Origin: Myxococcales bacterium
GTDB taxonomy: Bacteria; Myxococcota_A; Bradymonadia; UBA7976; UBA1532
DNA: 64,000 nucleotides
Direction of reading: 5' to 3'
NCBI GenBank assembly: GCA_020633465.1
Contig: JACKDN010000015.1
Span: 124,001 to 188,000, forward strand
In this document: piece by piece, positions 1-8,022 of the stretch
How the letters are laid out: every line of letters starts with the position of its first letter
Numbering within the stretch: the first letter of the stretch is position 1
Notes under the pieces: generated by a model
Databases searched by the model: none
What the model was told of the DNA's origin: nothing
What the model saw: only the letters and a program-made list of their open reading frames with translations
Program-made: the position numbers and the translations under genes

Positions 1-2
1 CC

Positions 3-788
3 ACCCGCGAGTACGTGGAGTCGATCGGCGTCGCGGTGCTGATCGCCCTGCTGCTGCGCGCCTTCATCGTCGAGGCCTTCACCATCCCGTCCGGATCGAT
101 GATCCCGACGCTGGCGGTGGGCGACTTCCTGTTCGTCAACAAGCTGTCCTACGGCGTGCGGCTGCCCTTCGTGAACCGCATGTTGTGGCAGTGGGACGCG
201 CCCGAGCGGGGCGACGTGGTGGTGTTCGTCTACCCCTGCGATCCCTCGCTGGACTACATCAAGCGCGTGGTGGGGCTGCCCGGCGACACGGTGTACGTGG
301 ATCCCAACGGCTTCGCCTTCGTCAACGGCGAGCTGGCCACCGAGGCCTCGCAGGGCCGCTTCGACGCCTACGACGACTACCGCGGCAGCGAGCCGTCGAC
401 CAACAACTGCGGGCCCTTCCTCGACAAGTTCGCCGCGCGCCTCGACGGCACGTCGTTCGTGGCGCTGCACTGCGGCGGCGCCGAGCCGATGAGCCCGCGG
501 GTGGACGACGTGCGCACCTGGGAGCCCCTGTCGCAGTACCGCAACTGCGCGCCCGACGCGCCGCCGATGCGCCGCCCCTGGAAGGTGCCCGAGGGGCACG
601 TCTTCGTGATGGGCGACAACCGGCGCAACTCGCAGGACAGCCGCTTCTGGGGCTTCGTGCCCTTCGGGTCGATCAAGGGCAAGGCGATGTTCATCTGGCT
701 CAGCTGGGACGGCGGGCCGCCCCTGAGCCGCCCCTGGGAGAAGATCCGCTGGGATCGTCTCTTCCAGGGCATCCACCACAGCACCTGA
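3..788 (+). CDS. lepB: Signal peptidase I, 5'-truncated by window edge
   Basis: Membrane-bound serine/lysine endopeptidase that cleaves Sec signal peptides outside the inner membrane. The visible protein begins inside a hydrophobic segment (VAVLIALLLRAFIVEAF) followed at once by the catalytic box PSGSMIPTL, where the Ser of GSM is the nucleophile. The general-base Lys lies in DYIKRVVGLPGD, and the C-terminal GDNRRNSQDSRFWG box is present. The frame is open to the left edge (TREY precedes the GTG at 15), and relatives usually have another N-terminal stretch, so the true start is probably outside the window. An insertion of about 80 residues with several Cys (around bases 390-570) separates the Lys box from the GDN box. 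pyrR follows after 9 bases, suggesting co-transcription. Confidence 0.93.
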   Translation, partial: TREYVESIGVAVLIALLLRAFIVEAFTIPSGSMIPTLAVGDFLFVNKLSYGVRLPFVNRMLWQWDAPERGDVVVFVYPCDPSLDYIKRVVGLPGDTVYVDPNGFAFVNGELATEASQGRFDAYDDYRGSEPSTNNCGPFLDKFAARLDGTSFVALHCGGAEPMSPRVDDVRTWEPLSQYRNCAPDAPPMRRPWKVPEGHVFVMGDNRRNSQDSRFWGFVPFGSIKGKAMFIWLSWDGGPPLSRPWEKIRWDRLFQGIHHST

Positions 789-797
789 GGGGGCGCC

Positions 798-1355
798 GTG
801 GGCACGCTGGTCGATCGGCGCCAGGCCATGGACGCCACCGCCATGCGCCGGGCCATCCGCCGCCTGGCCCACGAGATCATCGAGCGCGCGCCCGATCTGC
901 AGCGGCTGGCGCTGGTGGGGGTGCGCACCCGCGGCGTGCCCCTGGCGCGTCGGCTGCAGGCGCTGATCGCCGAGGCCGAGGGCGTCTCGCCGCCGGTGGG
1001 CGAGCTGGACATCACGCTGTACCGCGACGACGTCTTCGACGGGCTGGCCATCCCCGAGGTGCGGCCCACGCTGCTGCCCTTCGAGGTGCAGGGGCGGGCC
1101 ATCGTCCTGGTGGACGACGTGCTGTTCACCGGGCGCACCACGCGCGCGGCGCTGGACGCGGTGATGGACTGGGGGCGCCCCGAGCACGTGCGGCTGGCGG
1201 TGCTGGTCGACCGCGGCCACCGCGAGCTGCCCCTGCACGCCGACTTCGTGGGCCTGACGCTGGAGACCACGCGCGACGAGTCGGTGCGCGTGCGCCTGGT
1301 CGAGACCGACGGCGAGGATCGCGTCGACGTGCGCGGCCGGGAGGGGGCGTGGTGA
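798..1355 (+). CDS. pyrR: PyrR bifunctional pyr operon regulator / uracil phosphoribosyltransferase
   Basis: PRPP-dependent phosphoribosyltransferase-fold protein. In the PyrR family it senses UMP, binds pyr mRNA and often has uracil phosphoribosyltransferase activity. The PRPP-binding loop IVLVDDVLFTGRTTRAALDA is intact, and the N-terminal LALVGVRTRGVPLARRL and LDITLYRDD motifs are typical. The length of 185 residues is normal. The GTG start lies 9 bases after lepB, and its TGA stop overlaps the pyrB start (GTGA). It heads pyrR-pyrB-pyrC'-carA. The short gap from lepB leaves no room for the anti-terminator leader known upstream of Bacillus pyrR, so any RNA target must lie elsewhere or within the operon. 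Confidence 0.93.
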   Translation: MGTLVDRRQAMDATAMRRAIRRLAHEIIERAPDLQRLALVGVRTRGVPLARRLQALIAEAEGVSPPVGELDITLYRDDVFDGLAIPEVRPTLLPFEVQGRAIVLVDDVLFTGRTTRAALDAVMDWGRPEHVRLAVLVDRGHRELPLHADFVGLTLETTRDESVRVRLVETDGEDRVDVRGREGAW

Positions 1356-2275
1356 GGATTCGCCGGCACCTGCTCGAGCTGGCGCGGCTGTCGCGCGAGG
1401 ACATCGTCGGCCTGCTCGACCTGGCCGACAGCTTCGGCGGCATCAGTCGGCGGCCGATCAAGAAGGTGCCGACCCTGCGCGGTCGCACGGTGGTCAACCT
1501 GTTCCTCGAGGCGTCCACGCGCACCCGCAGCAGCTTCGAGCTGGCGGCCAAGCGCCTCAGCGCCGACACCCTCAACATCAGCGGCGGCTCGAGCAGCGTG
1601 GTGAAGGGCGAGACGCTGCTCGACACCGCGCGCAACCTGGCCGCCTATCAGCCCGACATCATCGTGCTGCGCCACGGCTCGGCGGGCGCGCCGCACCTGC
1701 TGGCCCAGCACATCGACGCCTCGATCGTGAACGCCGGCGACGGCCTGCACGAGCACCCGACGCAGGGCCTGCTCGACCTGTTGACCATCCGGCAGCACAA
1801 GCGTCGGATCGAGGGGCTGAAGGTGGCGATCATCGGCGACATCGCGCACAGCCGCGTGGCCCGCTCGGGCATCGTCGGGCTGAGCCGCCTGGGCGCCGAG
1901 GTGGTGGTCTGCGGCCCGCCGACGATGCTGCCGCCCGGCATCGAGGCCCTGGGCTGTCGCGCCACGCCCCGCCGCGACGAGGCGGTGGCCGACGCCGACG
2001 TGATCATGACGCTGCGCATCCAGAAGGAGCGGCTGGCCGAGGAGCTGTTCCCCAGCGACCGGGAGTACGCGCAGCGCTACGGCCTGGACCCCGCCGCGCT
2101 GAAGAAGGCGAAGCCCGACTGCCTGGTGATGCACCCGGGGCCGGTGAACCGCGGCGTCGAGCTGCACCCCGCGGTGGCCGACGGGCCCCAGTCGATCATC
2201 CTCGATCAGGTGACCAACGGGCTGAGCGTGCGCATGGCGGTGCTGTATCACTGCGCCGGCGGCGGGGAGGCCTGA
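1352..2275 (+). CDS. pyrB: Aspartate carbamoyltransferase catalytic subunit
   Basis: Condenses carbamoyl phosphate with aspartate, the committed step of UMP synthesis. The carbamoyl-phosphate site is clear in FLEASTRTRSSFELAAKRL (STRTR box). HPTQGLLDL and the C-terminal HPGPVNRGVEL loop are also present. The frame is open far upstream, but the start is placed at the GTG overlapping the pyrR stop because the protein then begins VRIRRHLLELARLS and has the usual length of 307 residues. pyrC' follows after two bases. No pyrI regulatory gene is present in the window. The degenerate dihydroorotase next door suggests the PyrB-PyrC' type of holoenzyme known in Pseudomonas. Confidence 0.95.
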   Translation: MRIRRHLLELARLSREDIVGLLDLADSFGGISRRPIKKVPTLRGRTVVNLFLEASTRTRSSFELAAKRLSADTLNISGGSSSVVKGETLLDTARNLAAYQPDIIVLRHGSAGAPHLLAQHIDASIVNAGDGLHEHPTQGLLDLLTIRQHKRRIEGLKVAIIGDIAHSRVARSGIVGLSRLGAEVVVCGPPTMLPPGIEALGCRATPRRDEAVADADVIMTLRIQKERLAEELFPSDREYAQRYGLDPAALKKAKPDCLVMHPGPVNRGVELHPAVADGPQSIILDQVTNGLSVRMAVLYHCAGGGEA

Positions 2276-2277
2276 GC

Positions 2278-3578
2278 GTGGGCGACCGCATCCTGATCAC
2301 CGGCGGGCGCCTGGTGTGCCCGGCCTCGAACCTGGACGTGCTGGGCACGCTGGAGATCCTGGACGGGCGCATCGTCGGGCTGCACCCGGGTGAGGCGACG
2401 CCGGGGCCGGGCGCGGTGCGCCTGGACGCGACCGGCTGCGTTGTGGCGCCCGGCTTCGTCGATCTGCACGTCGAGGTGGGCGAGCCCGGCTACGAGCACC
2501 GCGAGGATCTGCAGAGCGCGGGCGCGGCGGCGGCGCGCGGCGGCATCACGACGCTGTGCGCCGGGCCGGGCGGGCGGCCGCCGAACGATCACCGAGGCGC
2601 CACCGAATACCTGGTGCGGCGGGGCCGCGAGGTGGCCGGCGTGCACGTCCGGCCGGTGGCCGCGCTGACGCGCGGGCGGGCCGGCGAGCGCCTGACCGAC
2701 ATGTTCGACCTGGCCGAGGGCGGCGCGGTGGCGTTCGGCGACGGCGATCGCGGCGTCGAGGACGCGGGGCTGCTGCGCCGGGCGCTCGAGTACGCGGGCG
2801 GGGTGGGGCGGCCGGTCTTCGTGTGGCCCGAGCTGCCCGCGCTGGCGCGGCACGGGGTGATGCACGAGGGGCCCGTGGCCACGCGGCTGGGCCTGAAGGG
2901 CGTGCCGGCGGCGGCCGAGGACGCGGCCGCCTGGCAGGCGGTGGTGCTGGCCGAGCAGACGGGCGCGCGGGTGCACCTGGGGCCGGTGAGCACCGCGGGC
3001 AGCCTGCGGGCGCTGCGCTACGCGCGCGAGGCCGGGCTGGCGGTGACCGCGGCGGTGGGCGCGGCCCACCTGCACCTGACCGACGAGGCCGTGGCCGAAC
3101 GCTACGCGACCAGCCTGCGGGTGCGCCCGCCGCTGCGCCCGAGGGCCGACGTCGAGGCGCTGCGCGCCGGGCTGGCCGAGGGGCTGATCGACGCCGTGAC
3201 CAGCCTGCACCGCCCCCAGAGCGCGGTGGAGAAGGAGGTCGAGTTCGACGCCTGCGCGCCCGGCATGGCGGGGCTCGAGACGCTGCTCGGCCTGACGCTG
3301 CGGTTGGTGGACGAGGGCGCGCTGAGCCTGTCTCGGGCGGTCGAGGCGCTGACCGCGGGCGCGCGGATCCTGGGGCTGGACGCCGGCCGGCTGGCGGTGG
3401 ACGCCCCGGCGGACGTGGTCGTCTTCGATCCCGCGGCGCGGGTGCGCGTCGAGGCCGACGCCTGGGCCAGCCGGTCGTCGAACACGCCCTTTTTGGGGCA
3501 GGCCCTGCCGGGGCACGTGCGATGGACGTTGGTGGCGGGGCGCGTGGCCCACGCCGCCGAGCGAGGGGAGGGGTGGCC

Positions 3579-3582
<4 letters not shown>
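2278..3582 (+). CDS. Dihydroorotase-like PyrC', probably non-catalytic ATCase partner
   Basis: Amidohydrolase-fold protein of 434 residues that aligns along its length with type I dihydroorotase (PyrC), which makes dihydroorotate. The metal site has been lost. The usual DLHVHLREPG reads DLHVEVGEPG (His64 kept, second His is Glu66, substrate Arg gone). The usual HCE segment reads WPELP, HVST reads GPVSTAG, and the catalytic Asp box (IDAIATDHAPH-like) reads IDAVTSLHRPQS. In Pseudomonas such PyrC' proteins are inactive and hold PyrB in an active dodecamer, and the same role is inferred here from the adjacency to pyrB. A true dihydroorotase should exist elsewhere in the genome. GTG start two bases after pyrB; its stop overlaps the carA start. 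Confidence 0.85.
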
Positions 3583-4720
<1,138 letters not shown>

Positions 4721-4724
<4 letters not shown>

Positions 4725-5869
4725 GGGCCGTGTACCGCGCGGGGTTGGTCGTCGCGGTGGTGGCGGGGTGCAGCAAGCCGGCGCCCCCCGCGGCGGCGGA
4801 CGCGGCGCCCCCGGCGAAGGCGCTCGCGGTGGACGCGGCGGCGACGCCCGCGCCGACGAAGGCCGCCGCGGCCTGGCCGGCCAGCGATCGCGTCTTCGCG
4901 GTGACCGTCGGCGGGCGCGACCTGATCCTCGGCGCCGACGCCGACGCCCTGTGGGCGGCGCCGGCCGCCGAGGCGCCGCCGGCGAAGCCGCTGTGGCGGG
5001 TGACGGGGCCGGGCGTGGTCACCCACGTCGTCGCGGGCGATCTGGGGCAGGGGCCGCGGCTGTTCGTCGGCCGCGGCCTGGGCCGGGGCTTCCTGGACGC
5101 GCCGCTGGTGGTGCAGGCCCTCGACCCCGCGACGGGCGCCGCGACCGAGCTGTGGCGGCACGAGGGCCCGCGCAACGAGCTGGCCCACCTGTCGATCGCC
5201 GACGTCGATCGCGACGGCGCGCCCGAGCTGGCCCTCGCCTACTACGCCAGCAAGTACATGGTGCGCACACGGCACCTCGAGGCCGACGGCGCCGCGCACG
5301 AGGGGCCCGAGGTGCGCATGGCCTCGAGCCGCGTGTTCGGCGATCTGGACGGCGACGGCGTGGTCGATCAGGCCGTCGGGCGCGTCTACGGCGACGCCAA
5401 GGGCGAGCCCGGTGATCTGACCGTCCACCTGGCGAGCGGGCCGGTGAAGGTGCCGGTCGAGCAGGGCGTGCGCAGCCTGCTCGTGGCGCAGCTCGGCGAC
5501 GACACCGGCCCGACGCTGTACGTCGCCGACGGGTGGGTGGCGAATTACGGCAAGGAGGCCCGCGCGCAGGTGAAGCGGGTGCGCTTCACCGGCGGCCAGC
5601 CGACGGTGCAGCCGGTGGCCGGCTCGCCCGAGGAGTTCACGTTCTTCGAGCTGTGGGCGGTCGATCCCGACGGCGACGGGAAGGCGGCGCTGGCCGCGCG
5701 CGGCAACAAGGCGCTCAGCCTGTTCCCGCCCGGCGCGACGACGCCCTGGCCGCGCAAGGCGCTGCGCGCCGTGCCGCCGGTGCTGAACGCGGCGATCGCG
5801 AAGACGGGCGCGGGGCACGTCGCGGTGGTCCCGGGCCGCCTGGCCACGCAGGTGACGCCGCTGCGCTGA
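4721..5869 (+). CDS. Lipoprotein with FG-GAP/VCBS-like repeats
   Basis: Predicted exported lipoprotein of 382 residues. A short hydrophobic signal (AGLVVAVVAGC) ends in a lipobox with Cys17, followed by an Ala/Pro-rich tether. The body has repeated calcium-loop-like units of the FG-GAP kind, for example IADVDRDGAPELALAYY, FGDLDGDGVVDQAVG and WAVDPDGDGKAALAARG, which suggest a beta-propeller. No catalytic motif is seen. The ATG overlaps the carA stop (ATGA), so it is probably the last gene of the pyr operon, and a hairpin follows 15 bases after the stop. No link to pyrimidine metabolism is evident. Confidence 0.75.
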
Positions 5870-5884
5870 GCGGCCTGGGGGGCG

Positions 5885-5910
5885 CCCCTGGGTTCTCGGC
5901 AACCCAGGGG
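5885..5910 (+). terminator. Stem-loop terminator after the pyr operon
   Basis: A perfect 10-bp stem (CCCCTGGGTT pairing with AACCCAGGGG) with a 6-base loop lies 15 bases after the lipoprotein stop. The trailing bases are pyrimidine-rich but not a strict T run. It fits the end of the lepB/pyr transcription unit. Confidence 0.65.
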
Positions 5911-6011
5911 GCGTGCGTCGACACTCCTCTTCTCATACCTCCATTGCTCCCCTCCGTTGAGTGCGGTGAGACGGCCGCGCCGCGGCCCCGACCGCCACCG
6001 AGGGAGCCCTC

Positions 6012-6890
6012 ATGAACCGCCCGATTCGCGACTCGATCCGCTTCGCCGCCGCCGCCCTCGCCGTCGGCACCCTGACCGTCGGCTGCGCCACCGAGGGCCC
6101 CACCGGCCTGCCCGGCGCGCCCTACGCCGAGGCCGAGATGCCCCCGGTCTTCGACCACCACGCCGGCCGCGAGGTCGTGGTCGTCGGCGGCGGCGAGGCC
6201 GTCGAGCCGCCGATGGTGGTCGAGCCCACCACGCCGACCCTCGATCACCCCGAGGTGATCGTCGACGCGCCGCACGCCGGCATCGGCATCACGCCGCGTC
6301 TGCCGCGCGTCGAGCCGCCGGCCGTGCCCGCCCTGGACGAGAGCGCACCCAGCCCGGCCTTCAAGCGCTTCGAGGACGGCGCCATCTGCACGATGGACGC
6401 CTTCGCCTGGGGCGCCGAGTGCGACGCCACCGGCGCGTGCATCTGGACCCAGAGCTTCGCCGGCGTCTTTCCCGACGGCCTGGTCGTCGGCCGCGGCGAG
6501 CGCCGCCTGACCTTCACCGCCCCCGAGGCCATCGTCGCGGCGCTGCCCGGCATGGCCGACGCGGACGCCCTGAGCGGCGACGTCGAGGATCCGGCCGCCT
6601 CGGCCACCAACCGCCTCGCCTCCGAGGTCGCCGCCCTGGCGCTGAACCTGGGCTACGACCGCGCCGGCAAGATGGGCACCGCGCCCTTCGGCCAGGCCCG
6701 GGTGAACCACGGCCCCTTCGCGCACTGGACCGTGCTGGGCGTCTACGCCTACGCCGAGCGCGCCCTGACCGAGCCCGGCTTCCTCGACGGCGCCGAGCTG
6801 GACGCCGAGTCCATCGCCGACGAGGTCGCCGCGCTCAACGCCGCCGGCCGCGGCTGCCGCGCCTCGGATCAGGTGCGCCCCGCCCAGTGA
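6012..6890 (+). CDS. Hypothetical lipoprotein
   Basis: 292-residue predicted lipoprotein. The signal AAAALAVGTLTVGC carries a lipobox ending in Cys, followed by a Pro/Glu/Val-rich linker. The folded part starts near residue 120 (FKRFEDGAICTMDAFAWGAECDA) and contains a few cysteines (CTMDAFAWGAEC, then CIWTQ), perhaps forming disulphides in the periplasm. No known domain is recognised. The start is well supported by GAGGGAG a few bases upstream of the ATG. It sits between two hairpins and is likely a monocistronic gene. Function unknown. Confidence 0.7.
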   Translation: MNRPIRDSIRFAAAALAVGTLTVGCATEGPTGLPGAPYAEAEMPPVFDHHAGREVVVVGGGEAVEPPMVVEPTTPTLDHPEVIVDAPHAGIGITPRLPRVEPPAVPALDESAPSPAFKRFEDGAICTMDAFAWGAECDATGACIWTQSFAGVFPDGLVVGRGERRLTFTAPEAIVAALPGMADADALSGDVEDPAASATNRLASEVAALALNLGYDRAGKMGTAPFGQARVNHGPFAHWTVLGVYAYAERALTEPGFLDGAELDAESIADEVAALNAAGRGCRASDQVRPAQ

Positions 6891-6903
6891 GCAGCCCCTC
6901 TCG

Positions 6904-6938
6904 CCCCCCCGGCGCTTCCTCCCTCGGCGCCGGGGGGG
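6904..6938 (+). terminator. Strong GC stem-loop terminator
   Basis: A 12-bp perfect stem (seven C then GGCGC, pairing with GCGCC then seven G) with an 11-base loop begins 13 bases after the preceding stop. There is no T run, but its position and stability suggest transcription ends here. Confidence 0.65.
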
Positions 6939-6980
6939 CCCCTCACGCCCTTGCTGTCGGCCCGTCCGGTTGGCCAACGG

Positions 6981-7114
6981 GCTTTCAGCTTTCAGCTCTC
7001 AGCTCCGCCGCGGTGATGGGTGCGGCGCGCCTGGAAGCCGACGCGGCGAGCTCGGCACCCTGCTGCGGGTGGCCGGGGCGGTCGGGGCCCGGCTGACCGC
7101 TGACCGCTGAAAGC
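6981..7114. repeat. Imperfect inverted repeat of TTTCAGC-type units (REP-like)
   Basis: This 314-base gene-free stretch (6891-7204) holds the terminator above and then an inverted repeat. The left arm 6981-7005 consists of 7-base units (TTTCAGC, TTTCAGC, TCTCAGC). The right arm 7091-7114 is the complementary array (GCTGACC, GCTGACC, GCTGAAAGC). The outer nine bases match perfectly and about 85 bases lie between the arms. It resembles a small palindromic interspersed element. A short frame that runs through the right part of the gap into trmL is not conserved-looking. Confidence 0.5.
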
Positions 7115-7204
7115 CGACCGCCCCTCGCAATGCACGCCGTGGCCGATCACCCAAGGCAGCTCACGGCCTTCACGCCCGCCCCCGGCCGTGGTAGTCAGCG
7201 CCCC

Positions 7205-7648
7205 ATGCGTATCGTGCTGGTCAACCCCCTCATCCCCCCCAACACCGGCAGCGTCGGGCGGCTGTGCGCCGCGACGAACACGCCGCTGTGGCTGGTCGAG
7301 CCCCTGGGCTTCAGCCTCGAGGACAAGTACCTGAAGCGCGCGGGGCTGGACTACTGGCCCTGGATCGACCTGCACGTGACGCCTTCGCTCGACGAGGCGC
7401 TGGACGTGCCGGGGCGCGCCTGGCTGTTCACGGCGCACGCGACGCAGGCCCACACGGCGGTCACCTACGGGCCGGACGACGCCCTGGTGCTGGGCACCGA
7501 GACGACCGGGCTGCCCGACGAGCTGCTGCAGGCGCGGCCCGACGACTGGGTGCGCATCCCGATGGACAACCCGAACATCCGTTCGCTGAACCTGGCCCAG
7601 TGCGCCGCGGTGGCCCTCTTCGAGGCGCGCCGGCAGCTGGGTCGCTGA
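7205..7648 (+). CDS. trmL: tRNA (cytidine/uridine-34 2'-O)-methyltransferase
   Basis: SPOUT-class methyltransferase that modifies the wobble base of tRNA-Leu using S-adenosylmethionine. The family signatures are all present: MRIVLVNPLIPPNTGSVGR at the N-terminus, LVLGTETTGLPDELL (SAM knot), and IPMDNPNIRSLNLAQC at the C-terminus. The length of 147 residues is the usual one for TrmL. An upstream in-frame ATG at 7130 would add 25 residues lacking any family similarity and is rejected. The next gene starts 17 bases after the stop. Confidence 0.92.
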   Translation: MRIVLVNPLIPPNTGSVGRLCAATNTPLWLVEPLGFSLEDKYLKRAGLDYWPWIDLHVTPSLDEALDVPGRAWLFTAHATQAHTAVTYGPDDALVLGTETTGLPDELLQARPDDWVRIPMDNPNIRSLNLAQCAAVALFEARRQLGR

Positions 7649-7665
7649 GCTTCGAGGGGCAGCAG

Positions 7666-8022
7666 ATGAGCGACGCCGCGGACTGGCGGCAGCAGGCGGC
7701 GACCGAGCTCGAGGCCGCCGAGGGCTGGTGGCGCGCGGGCAACGCCGGGCGCGGCCGGGTGGGCGCGCGGCGCGCCGCGGGCATGGCGATCAAGGCGCGG
7801 CTGGTGACCGACGCGCGGCCGGGCTACGGCACGTCGTTCATGCACCACCTCAACGCGCTGGCCGACGACGACGGCGTCGAGACGGCCGTGCGCGAGGCGG
7901 CCTGGCGGCTGGCGGCGCGCCCGCGGCCCGAGGCGGGGTGGCAGGTGCCGGTGGAGCAGCCCCTGACCCCCACGGCGGACGCGCGCCGGATCATGGACTG
8001 GGCGCGCGGCGCGGACGCCTGA
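7666..8022 (+). CDS. Small helical hypothetical protein
   Basis: 118-residue protein starting at an ATG 17 bases after trmL, with AGGGGCAGC as a plausible ribosome-binding site. It is rich in Ala, Arg and Trp, with predicted amphipathic helices (ATELEAAEGWWRAG, ARRAAGMAIKARLV). The pattern of a paired helix followed by AGMAIKA is loosely like HEPN/SAV-type helical bundles, but this is only suggestive. No membrane segment and no catalytic motif is visible. It is probably co-transcribed with trmL and ends converging on the esterase-like gene. Confidence 0.6.
   Translation: MSDAADWRQQAATELEAAEGWWRAGNAGRGRVGARRAAGMAIKARLVTDARPGYGTSFMHHLNALADDDGVETAVREAAWRLAARPRPEAGWQVPVEQPLTPTADARRIMDWARGADA

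Noticed and set aside
185..1351. N-terminal extension of the pyrB frame
   Set aside because: It overlaps lepB and pyrR in another frame and is Arg/Ala-rich; the GTG at 1352 gives a protein of family length.
7130..7204. Upstream ATG start for trmL
   Set aside because: The extra 25 residues have no family similarity, and the TrmL fold starts at MRIVLVNP.
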